Positions 49,476 to 57,961 of a stretch of 64,000 nt of DNA are shown here, one piece after another. The notes under the pieces are model-generated. The model saw nothing but the letters and a program-made list of their open reading frames with translations. It had not been told where the DNA came from and did no database searches. The stretch comes from Flavobacterium turcicum (GTDB taxonomy: Bacteria; Bacteroidota; Bacteroidia; Flavobacteriales; Flavobacteriaceae). The stretch lies in contig NZ_JAAOBY010000001.1 in the NCBI RefSeq assembly GCF_011365745.1, positions 744,001 through 808,000 on the forward strand. Reading direction: 5' to 3'. Within the stretch, counting starts at the first letter, position 1. Every line of letters starts with the position of its first letter. The position numbers were made by a program, and so were the translations under genes.

Positions 49476-51056
49476 ATGCAAAAAATTATTTTAATTACAG
49501 CGATGTTGTTGCTTTCAGTTTTCAATAAAATGAACGCACAAGGAGTAGAAGCCATTAAAAATAGTACCGATTGGCATTATCGAGGTTCAAAACCGGATAG
49601 TTATGTTATGGGACCAGATGCAAATGATGCGAATGTGTATCAAATTAAATCCAATCAATCAAAAATATATGGTTTTGGAACCATAATGAAAACGGTAGCG
49701 CCATCACAATACGCAGGAAAAACGATAAAGATGACAGCCACTGTAAAAACAGAAAATGTAAAATCATGGGCTGGTTTATGGATGCGTGTCGATTATTACA
49801 ATACTGCAGTATTAGCTTTTGATAATATGCAAAGACGACCAATTAGAGGTTCGAAAGATTGGGCAAATTATGAAGTAGTTTTGTTTGTTCCTGAAGAGGC
49901 TACTGCCATATCTTACGGAGTATTGTTGAATGAAACAGGTCAGGTATGGTTTAAAGATTTAGTAATAACTGTTGTTGATGATGCAACAGCCGAAACGGGT
50001 CAAACCAAAGGTAGAAATAATGTTTCTCTTCCATTTGAAACGAGAGCTAAAGCGATAAGTAACGAAATTAAAGACATTACTAGCACAGAGAAAAAAGCGC
50101 TAAAAGTAGCCATTGAAAGTATTGATGCTGATCTTGCAAAAGGAGCTATCACAAAAGAGAAAGCCAATGAGTTGAAAATGCAGAAAGCAACCCTTCATGC
50201 AAATAATATCGAGTCAAAAGTAGCCGTAGAACAAGCTAAACTAAACAAACTGGTGCAGGATAAAGTAGACGGTAAAGTAGAAGATGCTAAAGAATACAGA
50301 TCTGGCGGTAGAACAGTTGTTTTGGGTAATAATTCAAGCTCAATTGGTTCACAAACCGAAATTAACCTTACCTCGATGAAGGTCTACAACGGACAAGAGG
50401 ACAAAGAGGCACGTCAATCTAAAAAAACAACGTCACAATTTGTTTTTGCTACAGGGGTTAATAATGTTATTACAGACGGAAAAGTCGCCAACTCAGATTT
50501 CAAATATGTAAGATCTCATTTTTATGAATGGGGATTGAGTTACAACACGCGTTTGTTGCAAAACAATAACTTGTTGCATGCCAAATACGGTTTGTCATTA
50601 ATGTACAACAACTTAAGACCTACGGATAATAGAATTTTTGTGGATAACGGACAACAAACTGATTTGGTTATCAACCCAAACACTCATGATGATTCACGTT
50701 TTAGAAACGTAAACCTAGTTATTCCAGTTCATTTAGAATTCGATTTTACCAAAACTTCACAACGAGATGGAAAAACTTATTTTAAAACGCATGACAGTTT
50801 CCGCCTTGGTCTAGGAGGATATGTTGGTGCCAACTTAAAATCGAAGCAATACATCAATTACGATGAGGCCGGTTATAAAGAAAGAACGGTTACCAAAGGC
50901 GATTTCAATACTTCAAATTTTATTTATGGTTTGAGCGCTTACGTTGGGCACAAAGCAACTAGCTTGTATTTGAAATACGATCTAAATCCGTTGTTTAGAA
51001 ACAATGCAGTGAAACAAAATAATGTATCCTTAGGATTGCGTTTTGATTTTAATTAA
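49476..51056 (+). CDS. Exported protein: carbohydrate-binding-like domain, coiled coil and outer-membrane barrel
   Basis: The 526-residue protein has a signal peptide (ends KMNAQG). Residues of about 25-165 look like a jelly-roll binding domain (TDWHYRGSKPDSYVMGPDAN, VKSWAGLWMRVDYYNT, NETGQVWFKDLVITVVDD). A helical, heptad-rich stretch follows (about 190-270; EIKDITSTEKKALKVAIESI), and the last 240 residues are beta-strand rich, ending in LGLRFDFN with a C-terminal aromatic, as in barrel proteins. It lies 36 bases after the anti-sigma gene and may be a target or sensor of the sigma pair. This domain order is not one I recognise. Confidence 0.75.
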   Translation: MQKIILITAMLLLSVFNKMNAQGVEAIKNSTDWHYRGSKPDSYVMGPDANDANVYQIKSNQSKIYGFGTIMKTVAPSQYAGKTIKMTATVKTENVKSWAGLWMRVDYYNTAVLAFDNMQRRPIRGSKDWANYEVVLFVPEEATAISYGVLLNETGQVWFKDLVITVVDDATAETGQTKGRNNVSLPFETRAKAISNEIKDITSTEKKALKVAIESIDADLAKGAITKEKANELKMQKATLHANNIESKVAVEQAKLNKLVQDKVDGKVEDAKEYRSGGRTVVLGNNSSSIGSQTEINLTSMKVYNGQEDKEARQSKKTTSQFVFATGVNNVITDGKVANSDFKYVRSHFYEWGLSYNTRLLQNNNLLHAKYGLSLMYNNLRPTDNRIFVDNGQQTDLVINPNTHDDSRFRNVNLVIPVHLEFDFTKTSQRDGKTYFKTHDSFRLGLGGYVGANLKSKQYINYDEAGYKERTVTKGDFNTSNFIYGLSAYVGHKATSLYLKYDLNPLFRNNAVKQNNVSLGLRFDFN

Positions 51057-51084
51057 AAATTGTTTTAGTTAGTTACATAATTTG

Positions 51085-51110
51085 AAAAGCACTTTGAAAG
51101 AAGTGCTTTT
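51085..51110 (+). terminator. Terminator of the sigma cassette
   Basis: A 10-bp perfect stem (51085-51094 with 51101-51110) is followed by a T-rich run, 28 bases after the stop codon. Confidence 0.85.
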
Positions 51111-51187
51111 TTGTTTTTTTAGAGTATGAATAATCCAATTTGATTTGCGTAATTTTACATTTTTCAATCCCTAAATAATTTTTCAAC

Positions 51188-53176
51188 TTGATTTCAAAAG
51201 CTACTATTGATACTGTTTATGAAACTGCTCGTGTAGAGGAAGTTATTGGCGATTTTGTAAATCTCAAAAGAGCAGGGAGTAATTTTAAAGGATTAAGTCC
51301 GTTCTCTGAAGAGCGATCTCCTTCGTTTATGGTTTCGCCAGCCAAAGGAATTTGGAAAGATTTTAGTTCTGGAAAAGGAGGGAACTCGGTTGCATTTTTG
51401 ATGGAACATTCGCATTTTACCTATCCCGAAGCCATTCGGTATTTAGCGAAAAAGTACAATATTGAAATTGAAGAAACAGAGCAAACTGATCAAGAAAAAG
51501 CAATTACGGACACACGCGAAAGCATGTATTTGGTATCAGAATTTGCAAAAACCTATTTTCATAATACACTTTTAAATTCCGAGGAAGGCAAAGCCATTGG
51601 CCTTTCGTATTTTAAAGAGCGTGGTTTTACCAACGAAACCATCAAAAAGTTCAGTTTAGGCTATTCTCCTGAATCTTGGGATGCCTTTACTAAAGAAGCA
51701 CTCGGAAAAGGATATAAATTAGAATTTTTAGAGGCAACAGGTTTGACCATTCCCCGTGAGGACAAACCTTTTGACCGTTTTAAAGGGCGTGTGATGTTTC
51801 CAATTGAAAGCATGTCTGGCCGTGTTCTAGGTTTTGGAGGTCGAATTTTAACCAACGATAAAAAGGCTGCCAAATACTTGAACTCTCCCGAAAGTGAAAT
51901 TTACCATAAGAGTAAAGTTTTGTACGGGATTTTTCAAGCCAAACAATCAATTGCCAAATTAAATAATTGTTATCTAGTTGAAGGATATACAGATGTGATT
52001 CAGTTCAATCAAGCCGGAATTGAGAACGTAGTAGCTTCCTCCGGGACAGCACTGACGCCAGATCAAATTAGATTGATTAACCGATTGACCAAAAACGTGA
52101 CGGTATTATTTGATGGTGATGCCGCTGGTTTGCGCGCTTCTGTTCGCGGAATTGATTTGATCTTGGAAGAAGGCATGAACGTAAAAGTATGTGCTTTCCC
52201 TGATGGTGAGGATCCAGATAGTTTTGCTAAGAAAACACCTTACGATGATTTAGTTCGTTATTTAGAGGATAATGCTAAAGATTTTATTCAGTTCAAAGCA
52301 TCGCTTTTGATGAATGAAGCCAAAAATGATCCGATCAAAAAAGCAGATTTGATTAGAGATATGGTGGGTAGTATCTCAAAAATTCCGGATCGCATTCAGC
52401 GTGAAATTTATATTCAGGAATGTTCCCGAATTATGGATATCTCGGAGCAAGTTTTGCAAAGTACGCTCGCTCAGCTCATGCAAAAAGATATTGCTGAAAT
52501 TGGTAAAAAGCAAAAACAAGCTGAAGGTGGAGCTCCAAAAGCATTTGAAGTAGTTAAAAACGAAAACCCAATTGCTACTGAAAAAGTAGATGTGCTTTAC
52601 AGACTAGAGCGTAAAATTATTGAAATATTGTTGCTCTATGGTAACCTTGAAGAAGAGTTTGAGGATGCTTTTCATAGAGCCAACGAAGAAGGCGAAATTG
52701 TGATTGTTACGGAGCGTAAGCTTTATAAAGTGTATCAGCGCATTTATTTGAGTTTGCAAGAAGATGAGGTTGAATTGGCAAATCCGCTTTTTAGAGGGAT
52801 TTACAATGATTTAATTGCGTATTATCACCAAAATGAAAGTTTTACCATTGAGCAGTACTTGATGCAATTGCATGCTGATTTTGCACAAGAAGTAACTGAT
52901 ATCTTGATGGAAGACGAGCAATTGGTATTGCACAATTGGGTAGGGCAAAATATTTTTCCGAAATCAAAAACTGAAACTATTGCACAAGAAGTTTCAGAAA
53001 CTATTTTAACTTTAAGATGGTATTTGGTAGGCAGTCTTATCGAAGAATTAAAAAACTCCCTATCATCTGAACCAAATTCAGACAATAGGGAGTCTTTATC
53101 TCTTGTGATGGATTATAATATTTTAATCCACTCTTTTTCGAAAAAATTAGGTAGAGTAATGTCTAGGTATTACTAA
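51188..53176 (+). CDS. dnaG: DNA primase DnaG, zinc ligands replaced
   Basis: DnaG makes RNA primers for replication. The 662-residue product begins at a TTG; MISKATIDTVYETARVEEVI is the usual start for relatives, so TTG is accepted. The N-terminal domain aligns with the zinc-binding domain, but the four ligands are gone (SPFS in place of CPFH; DFSS in place of CFGC). The TOPRIM catalytic core is intact: YLVEGYTDVIQFNQAGIENV with GTALTPDQ and FDGDAAGLRAS. The C-terminal helicase-binding region is also present. The end overlaps the convergent response regulator gene by 4 bases. Confidence 0.95.
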   Translation: MISKATIDTVYETARVEEVIGDFVNLKRAGSNFKGLSPFSEERSPSFMVSPAKGIWKDFSSGKGGNSVAFLMEHSHFTYPEAIRYLAKKYNIEIEETEQTDQEKAITDTRESMYLVSEFAKTYFHNTLLNSEEGKAIGLSYFKERGFTNETIKKFSLGYSPESWDAFTKEALGKGYKLEFLEATGLTIPREDKPFDRFKGRVMFPIESMSGRVLGFGGRILTNDKKAAKYLNSPESEIYHKSKVLYGIFQAKQSIAKLNNCYLVEGYTDVIQFNQAGIENVVASSGTALTPDQIRLINRLTKNVTVLFDGDAAGLRASVRGIDLILEEGMNVKVCAFPDGEDPDSFAKKTPYDDLVRYLEDNAKDFIQFKASLLMNEAKNDPIKKADLIRDMVGSISKIPDRIQREIYIQECSRIMDISEQVLQSTLAQLMQKDIAEIGKKQKQAEGGAPKAFEVVKNENPIATEKVDVLYRLERKIIEILLLYGNLEEEFEDAFHRANEEGEIVIVTERKLYKVYQRIYLSLQEDEVELANPLFRGIYNDLIAYYHQNESFTIEQYLMQLHADFAQEVTDILMEDEQLVLHNWVGQNIFPKSKTETIAQEVSETILTLRWYLVGSLIEELKNSLSSEPNSDNRESLSLVMDYNILIHSFSKKLGRVMSRYY

Positions 53177-53802
53177 ACGATCTCTAACTTTTTAGCTTTG
53201 TCAACTAAGTCAACTAAGTTGGTTACGTTCAGTTTAGTTAACAAACGCAATTTGTAAGTACTGATTGTTTTTTCGTTTAAGTTCAAGATTTCGGCAATTT
53301 CGTGGTTTTTTTTGCCTCCGCTTAAATAACGTAAAACTTCAACTTCTCTGTTCGATAGTTTTCTGTACAAACGCTCGCTCTTACTTTGCTTAGCGATTAG
53401 GGCTAAGTTTTTCTTAACAGTTTCGTTCATAATGATTTTTCCTTGTTGTACTTTAACAATAGAAATACCAAGAGTTTCTAACTTTTCAGACTTGTGCACA
53501 AAACCAGAAACACCTGCTTTAATCGCATTTGGTGCGTAGATTTGTTCCGAAAGGCCACTGTAGATAATAATTTTAGTTTTTGGAAAGTTTTTCAAAAGGG
53601 CTTTCACTTCAAAAATACTAGAAAGTCCTTCTAGCTCCAAATCTAAAACTAATACATCAATTTCCTTCGTCTGAAGAATATCCCTTACCATCATAAAATT
53701 GCCCACGTTAGCAGCAATTGAGATGTCAGCATTATCTTTAAAGTAAGATTTTACTCCAAAATGCACAACAGGGAAATTGTCGGCGATACATACTTTAATC
53801 AT
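53173..53802 (-). CDS. Response regulator of the NarL/LuxR type (orphan)
   Basis: The 209-residue protein has a CheY-like receiver (phosphoacceptor aspartate in DVLVLDLELEG, the conserved lysine in FVHKSEKLE) and a C-terminal LuxR helix-turn-helix (LSNREVEVLRYLSGGKKNHE then IAEILNLNEKTISTYKLRLL). The acidic pair at the start of the receiver reads ADN rather than DD, a partial loss. No histidine kinase lies nearby. The 4-base overlap with dnaG is convergent. The target genes are not known. Confidence 0.92.
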   Translation of the reverse strand: MIKVCIADNFPVVHFGVKSYFKDNADISIAANVGNFMMVRDILQTKEIDVLVLDLELEGLSSIFEVKALLKNFPKTKIIIYSGLSEQIYAPNAIKAGVSGFVHKSEKLETLGISIVKVQQGKIIMNETVKKNLALIAKQSKSERLYRKLSNREVEVLRYLSGGKKNHEIAEILNLNEKTISTYKLRLLTKLNVTNLVDLVDKAKKLEIV

Positions 53803-53899
53803 AATAAAAATTTTTTAGAATTGTTTGTAATTGGAGCTGTAAAATTAATAAATAAATTCTGTAAATATTTGTAAATCAACAGAAAATATTTTTTTTTAA

Positions 53900-54697
53900 T
53901 TAAATTTTAAGAAAACACACCGGAATTGGGTCCATTTTATGGCGATTTGCAGTGTTCAAACGGGTGTAAATTTCAAAAACAGTACGTTCTCTTCCTTCAA
54001 ATTCAGAAGCTGTTTGTCCTGCTTCAGAAGCTAACATTGCCCATTCTAGTTCATCGTAGGAGGCACCGAGTTGGTCCTCGTCGGTTCGGTCGTCTCCAAA
54101 TAGTCCGTCTGTAGGTGCTGCGGTCAAAATTGAATTCGGAATTTTTAAATAAGTACCCAAAGCATACACCTCGGATTTCATTAAATCAGCAATCGGACTC
54201 AAATCAACACCACCATCTCCGTATTTGGTATAAAAGCCTACGCCAAAATCTTCAACCTTATTTCCAGTTCCCGCAACGAGTAATCCGTGAATACCCGCGA
54301 GATAGTATAAGGTCGTCATTCGTAATCGAGCACGAGTATTAGCCAAGCTCAAGTTCAGTTTGGCAGTATTAGAACTTGTTGGTACTGCACTTTTAAAGGT
54401 TTCAAAAACAGGTGTCAAATCTACTCGATCGCTACTCACGTTTGGGAATCGTACTTTCAACTGTTCAATATGTTCTTGTGCACGGGATACGTGACTAGGC
54501 GCTTGGTGAATAGGCATTTCGACACACAAAACTTGTAAGCCTGTTTGCGCGCACAAAGTGGAGGTTACGGCCGAATCAACTCCTCCTGAAATACCAACAA
54601 CAAATCCATTTACTTTTGCGTTTTGGGCATACGTTTTTAACCAATTAACGATTTGCTCATTGACATTCTCTACGTTGATAGTTCTTTTTTTAGTCAT
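53900..54697 (-). CDS. nadE: NAD+ synthase, ammonia-dependent
   Basis: NadE makes NAD+ from deamido-NAD+ and ATP. The 265-residue product has the PP-loop motif GISGGVDSAV near residue 36-45, and the deamido-NAD-binding GVGFYTKYGDGGVDLSPIAD region. It lacks the N-terminal glutaminase domain, so it should use free ammonia. It is divergent from gldB with a 100-base gap, the same neighbour arrangement reported for gldB in Flavobacterium johnsoniae. Confidence 0.95.
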   Translation of the reverse strand: MTKKRTINVENVNEQIVNWLKTYAQNAKVNGFVVGISGGVDSAVTSTLCAQTGLQVLCVEMPIHQAPSHVSRAQEHIEQLKVRFPNVSSDRVDLTPVFETFKSAVPTSSNTAKLNLSLANTRARLRMTTLYYLAGIHGLLVAGTGNKVEDFGVGFYTKYGDGGVDLSPIADLMKSEVYALGTYLKIPNSILTAAPTDGLFGDDRTDEDQLGASYDELEWAMLASEAGQTASEFEGRERTVFEIYTRLNTANRHKMDPIPVCFLKI

Positions 54698-54725
54698 AAT
54701 AATTACGTTTTAAAAAGCAGGAATG

Positions 54726-54733
54726 TATATTTG
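54726..54733 (+). promoter_or_regulatory. -7 box for gldBC
   Basis: TATATTTG fits TAnnTTTG, 64 bases before the gldB ATG, in the divergent nadE-gldB gap. No TTG is seen at the usual spacing. Confidence 0.45.
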
Positions 54734-54797
54734 CAAAAGCAATTTGTGCTGCTCTCCTTTTTTCAGGATTCCTTACTAACAAATTTAAAAAATTAAT

Positions 54798-55754
54798 ATG
54801 AAAAAATACCTGTTTCTTATTGTCTTTTGTTTCTTTATTGCATCCTGTGATAAGAAATCTAAGGTTGAGAAAGAAGTTGAAGCAATCCCAGTCGAAATGA
54901 AAGTGGAACGTTTTGATCAATTGTTTTTTGAAACAAAACCAGAAGATCTTCAAAAAATCAAAAAATGTTACCCTTACTTTTTTCCGGAAGGAACTCCTGA
55001 TGAGGTGTGGATTGAAAAAATGCAAAACCCGTTGTGGCGAGAATTGTATACCGAAGTACAAAAAAAGTACAGCAATATTGATTCTGTAAAGCAAGAGGTA
55101 ACCGAAGTTTTTAAACATGCAAAATATTATTTCCCAGAAGTAAAAACGCCAAAGTTAGTCACCATCATTGCTGAAATGGATTATAACAGCAAAGCTATTT
55201 ATGCAGATAGTTTGGTAATTGTTTCGTTAGAATTGTATTTAGGAAAAGGACATAAGTTTTATCAGTTTCCGAAGTATCTCAAACAAAATTTCGAACCCAA
55301 GCAAATTGCACCTGATGTGGTTGCTAGTTTTGCTGGTAGCAAAATACAAGTGCCAATCGAGAAAGATTTTATGAGTCAGATGATTTATCAAGGGAAACAA
55401 TTGTATTTAAAAGATTTGTTGTTGCCTGCTTACTCAGATGCTGACAAAATGGGATATACTCCAGAACAAATTAAATGGTGCGAAGAGAATGAAAGCTACA
55501 TCTGGCGTTACTTTCTTGAAAAAGAAATGCTGTATAGCACCGACCAAAAATTAGCGCCACGATTTATTAATCCGGCGCCTTTTTCTAAATTTTATCTTGA
55601 AATTGACAACGATTCACCAGGTCAAGTGGGTGCCTGGATTGGATGGCAAATTGTTCGAGCTTACGCGAAAAATAACGAAGTACCTTTGTCAGAATTATTA
55701 AAAACCAACGCTAAAGAAATATTTGTTCAATCAAAATACAAACCTAAAAAATAA
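54798..55754 (+). CDS. gldB: Gliding motility lipoprotein GldB
   Basis: GldB is required for gliding motility and type IX secretion in F. johnsoniae. The 318-residue product has a lipoprotein signal (LIVFCFFIASC, lipidated Cys17), and the conserved VEMKVERFDQLFFETKP and KCYPYFFPEGTPDEVW regions, with ENESYIWRYFLEKEMLYS further on. It is fixed to the inner or outer membrane by its lipid. It shares its transcript with gldC, whose ATG overlaps the gldB TAA (TAATG). Which membrane it sits in is not visible from the sequence. Confidence 0.95.
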   Translation: MKKYLFLIVFCFFIASCDKKSKVEKEVEAIPVEMKVERFDQLFFETKPEDLQKIKKCYPYFFPEGTPDEVWIEKMQNPLWRELYTEVQKKYSNIDSVKQEVTEVFKHAKYYFPEVKTPKLVTIIAEMDYNSKAIYADSLVIVSLELYLGKGHKFYQFPKYLKQNFEPKQIAPDVVASFAGSKIQVPIEKDFMSQMIYQGKQLYLKDLLLPAYSDADKMGYTPEQIKWCEENESYIWRYFLEKEMLYSTDQKLAPRFINPAPFSKFYLEIDNDSPGQVGAWIGWQIVRAYAKNNEVPLSELLKTNAKEIFVQSKYKPKK

Positions 55755-56095
55755 TGTCTAATACCAACACATCCGAAATTAAGTTTCAAATTGAACTTGA
55801 TGAAAATAGAGTACCTGAAAAATTAACGTGGTCTGCTGCTGATGGTGGCGTAGAACAAGAAGATACTAAAGCCATCATGCTATCTATATGGGATAGTAAA
55901 GCCAAAGAAAGTATGCGAATTGATTTATGGACAAAAGATATGCCTGTTGATGAAATGAAAATTTTCTTTCATCAAACTTTAGTGGCAATGGCAGATACTT
56001 TTAAACGTGCTACAAACGATGAGAAAATGGCTGATACCATGAAAGATTTCTGTGATTATTTTGCTGAGAAGCTAGAGCTTGTGAGCGGAAAATAA
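55754..56095 (+). CDS. gldC: Gliding motility protein GldC
   Basis: GldC is a small cytoplasmic protein that improves gliding when present with GldB. The 113-residue product matches in length and has SEIKFQIELDENRVPEKLTW and YFAEKLELVSGK. It overlaps the gldB stop by one base. A strong terminator ends the pair. Confidence 0.95.
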   Translation: MSNTNTSEIKFQIELDENRVPEKLTWSAADGGVEQEDTKAIMLSIWDSKAKESMRIDLWTKDMPVDEMKIFFHQTLVAMADTFKRATNDEKMADTMKDFCDYFAEKLELVSGK

Positions 56096-56103
56096 AAAGT
56101 AAA

Positions 56104-56138
56104 AAAAATCCAAATTCGAAAACTGAATTTGGATTTTT
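56104..56138. terminator. Bidirectional terminator between gldC and engB
   Basis: A 14-bp perfect stem (56104-56117 with 56125-56138) with A-run and T-run flanks ends gldC and the convergent engB gene. Confidence 0.9.
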
Positions 56139-56154
56139 TATTTTGTACCAGTTC

Positions 56155-56775
56155 TTAAAACTGACTATTGTTTTTAAAAACTTCTTGGTTTACTTCATCA
56201 ATATAGCTTAGTAATTCTTCTTTTCCGATGCCTTCTGTAGCGGAGGTTACAAAGTATTGAGGCATTTCGGCCCAGTTGTTAGCGAACATTTTCTTTTTGT
56301 ATGCCGCAATATGCGAGTCAATTTTTACTTTACTAATTTTATCAGCTTTGGTAAAAATGATGCAAAACGGAATTTCACTTTCTCCCATGTACGACATGAA
56401 TTCTACATCAATAGTTTGCGCTTCGTGACGAATATCAATCAATACAAAAGCGCACACCAATTGCTCTCTAGTTTCAAAATAATCTGTGATGAATTCCTGA
56501 AAAATAGATTTTGTTTTTTTAGATACTTTGGCGTAGCCGTAACCAGGTAAATCAACCAAAAACCAATTGTTGTTGATTAAAAAGTGATTGATTAATTGTG
56601 TTTTACCAGGTCGGCCTGAAGTTTTTGCAAGCTTTTTGTGATTGGTAATCATATTAATCAACGAAGATTTCCCCACGTTAGAACGACCTATGAAGGCATA
56701 TTCTGGCAAGAAGTCCTTCGGGCACTTTGAAACATCAGAGTTACTAATTACAAATTCGGCGGTATTGATTTTCAT
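56155..56775 (-). CDS. engB: Ribosome biogenesis GTP-binding protein YihA/YsxC
   Basis: The essential GTPase helps assemble the large ribosomal subunit. The product is 206 residues from the ATG at 56775 (MKINTAEFVISNSDVSKCPK); the longer frame to 56838 runs into the upstream gene and is not used. G1 is GRSNVGKSS, G3 is DLPGYG and G4 is TKADK. It follows the alpha/beta hydrolase gene with a 29-base gap on the same strand, and ends at a terminator shared with gldC. Confidence 0.96.
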   Translation of the reverse strand: MKINTAEFVISNSDVSKCPKDFLPEYAFIGRSNVGKSSLINMITNHKKLAKTSGRPGKTQLINHFLINNNWFLVDLPGYGYAKVSKKTKSIFQEFITDYFETREQLVCAFVLIDIRHEAQTIDVEFMSYMGESEIPFCIIFTKADKISKVKIDSHIAAYKKKMFANNWAEMPQYFVTSATEGIGKEELLSYIDEVNQEVFKNNSQF

Positions 56776-56804
56776 ATTAAATTGGGAATGTGAGGCTGCT
56801 GAGA

Positions 56805-57578
56805 TTAATGTATTGCTAAATGGGTGTGCGTAAGCCATTCTTCTAACAGCCTATTGAATTCTTCCGGATGCTCCATCATAGCGGCATGTCCGCATTTATC
56901 AATCCAATACAAGGTAGAGTTTGGTAATAGTTTATTAAATTCTTCAGCAACATCTGGTGGCGTAACTTTATCATTTTTACCCCAAATAATACAAGTTTGC
57001 ACGTGCATTTTTGGTAAATCTTTGGCCATGTTATGACGGATGGCGCTCTTAGCAATAGTCAAAGTTTTAATTAATTTGATTCTGTCATTTACTGATTCGT
57101 ACACTTCATCAATCAACTCTTTTGTGGCAACTTTAGGATCGTAAAATACGTCTTCGGCTTTTTTCTTGATGTATTCGTAGTCACCTCTTTTTGGGTAACT
57201 ATCCCCCATAGCGCTTTCGTATAATCCAGAACTTCCTGTAATTACTAGTCCTGCTACTTTTTCTGGGTACATTTTAGTGTGGTACAGCGCAATATGGCCT
57301 CCTAGTGAATTACCTAATAGAATAACGCGTTCTAATCCTTTGTAAGTAATAAAATCTTTAACGTATTTGGCAAAGCTTTTTACGTTGGTTTTTAAAATAT
57401 TCTGGGTATAAATTGGCAAATCAGGAATGATGATTCTGTATCCTTTTGAGGAAAAGTGATTGGCAACGGCATCAAAGTTGCTTAGTCCGCCCATCAAGCC
57501 ATGTAAAATGACAATGGGAGTTCCTTCACCTGCTTCATAATAGCTGTATTTACCTTCTTTTTTATAATGTTTTTCCAT
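56805..57578 (-). CDS. Alpha/beta hydrolase
   Basis: The product is 257 residues from the ATG at 57578 (MEKHYKKEGKYSYYEAGEG). The alpha/beta-hydrolase plan is clear: the oxyanion region VILHGLMGGLSNF, the nucleophile serine in LLGNSLGGHIALYH, the acid aspartate in WGKNDKVTPPD, and the histidine in CGHAAMMEHPE. No signal peptide is seen, so it is cytoplasmic. The substrate is not known. It is probably co-transcribed with engB. Confidence 0.92.
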   Translation of the reverse strand: MEKHYKKEGKYSYYEAGEGTPIVILHGLMGGLSNFDAVANHFSSKGYRIIIPDLPIYTQNILKTNVKSFAKYVKDFITYKGLERVILLGNSLGGHIALYHTKMYPEKVAGLVITGSSGLYESAMGDSYPKRGDYEYIKKKAEDVFYDPKVATKELIDEVYESVNDRIKLIKTLTIAKSAIRHNMAKDLPKMHVQTCIIWGKNDKVTPPDVAEEFNKLLPNSTLYWIDKCGHAAMMEHPEEFNRLLEEWLTHTHLAIH

Positions 57579-57891
57579 TTTTTTTGAATGCCTATTTTCA
57601 ATTTCGACAAATATAGGATTTAATAAACAAAAATGAATTTTTCGGGTGTTTTTTAATTCTAAAATTATCATTAAACCTTGCGTAAGAGACCTATTTTTTA
57701 TTGCCAAAATCAGTATAAGAATGCCTCTTTTTATCGATTAATTCTGTCTAAATATCGATGAAATACAGATAGTGTTTTTGGAATGTTTAATCTAACGTTA
57801 GGTTTCCTACATTTTTACTTTTCGAATGCTAATATGTTGACAGTCTATGAACTACCTATTATGGGATGAAAGTGATTAAACTTATTAACAA

Positions 57892-57918
57892 AGTGGTAGT
57901 AAGTGGTAAATAGTGGTA
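57892..57918 (+). promoter_or_regulatory. Probable MraZ operator: three AGTGGTA boxes at 10-bp spacing
   Basis: AGTGGTA occurs at 57892, 57902 and 57912, exactly one helical turn apart, just upstream of the mraZ -7 box. In E. coli and other bacteria MraZ binds three or more TGGGN-type direct repeats spaced by about 10 bp in its own promoter. The spacing, number and place match, but the box sequence differs. The remainder of the 383-base gap 57579-57961 shows no gene. Confidence 0.7.
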
Positions 57919-57928
57919 ATATTTTTTA

Positions 57929-57936
57929 TATTTTTG
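57929..57936 (+). promoter_or_regulatory. -7 box of the dcw cluster promoter
   Basis: TATTTTTG fits TAnnTTTG and lies 11 bases after the third operator box, 26 bases before the mraZ TTG start. The boxes cover the position where the -33 element would lie, consistent with autorepression. Confidence 0.55.
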
Positions 57937-57961
57937 CTCTATATCAATAAACACTTTTTGT

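Noticed and set aside
54115..54342. Antisense frames over nadE
   Set aside because: The minus-strand NAD+ synthase reading frame is continuous with all expected motifs; the antisense frames have no start signal or recognisable sequence.
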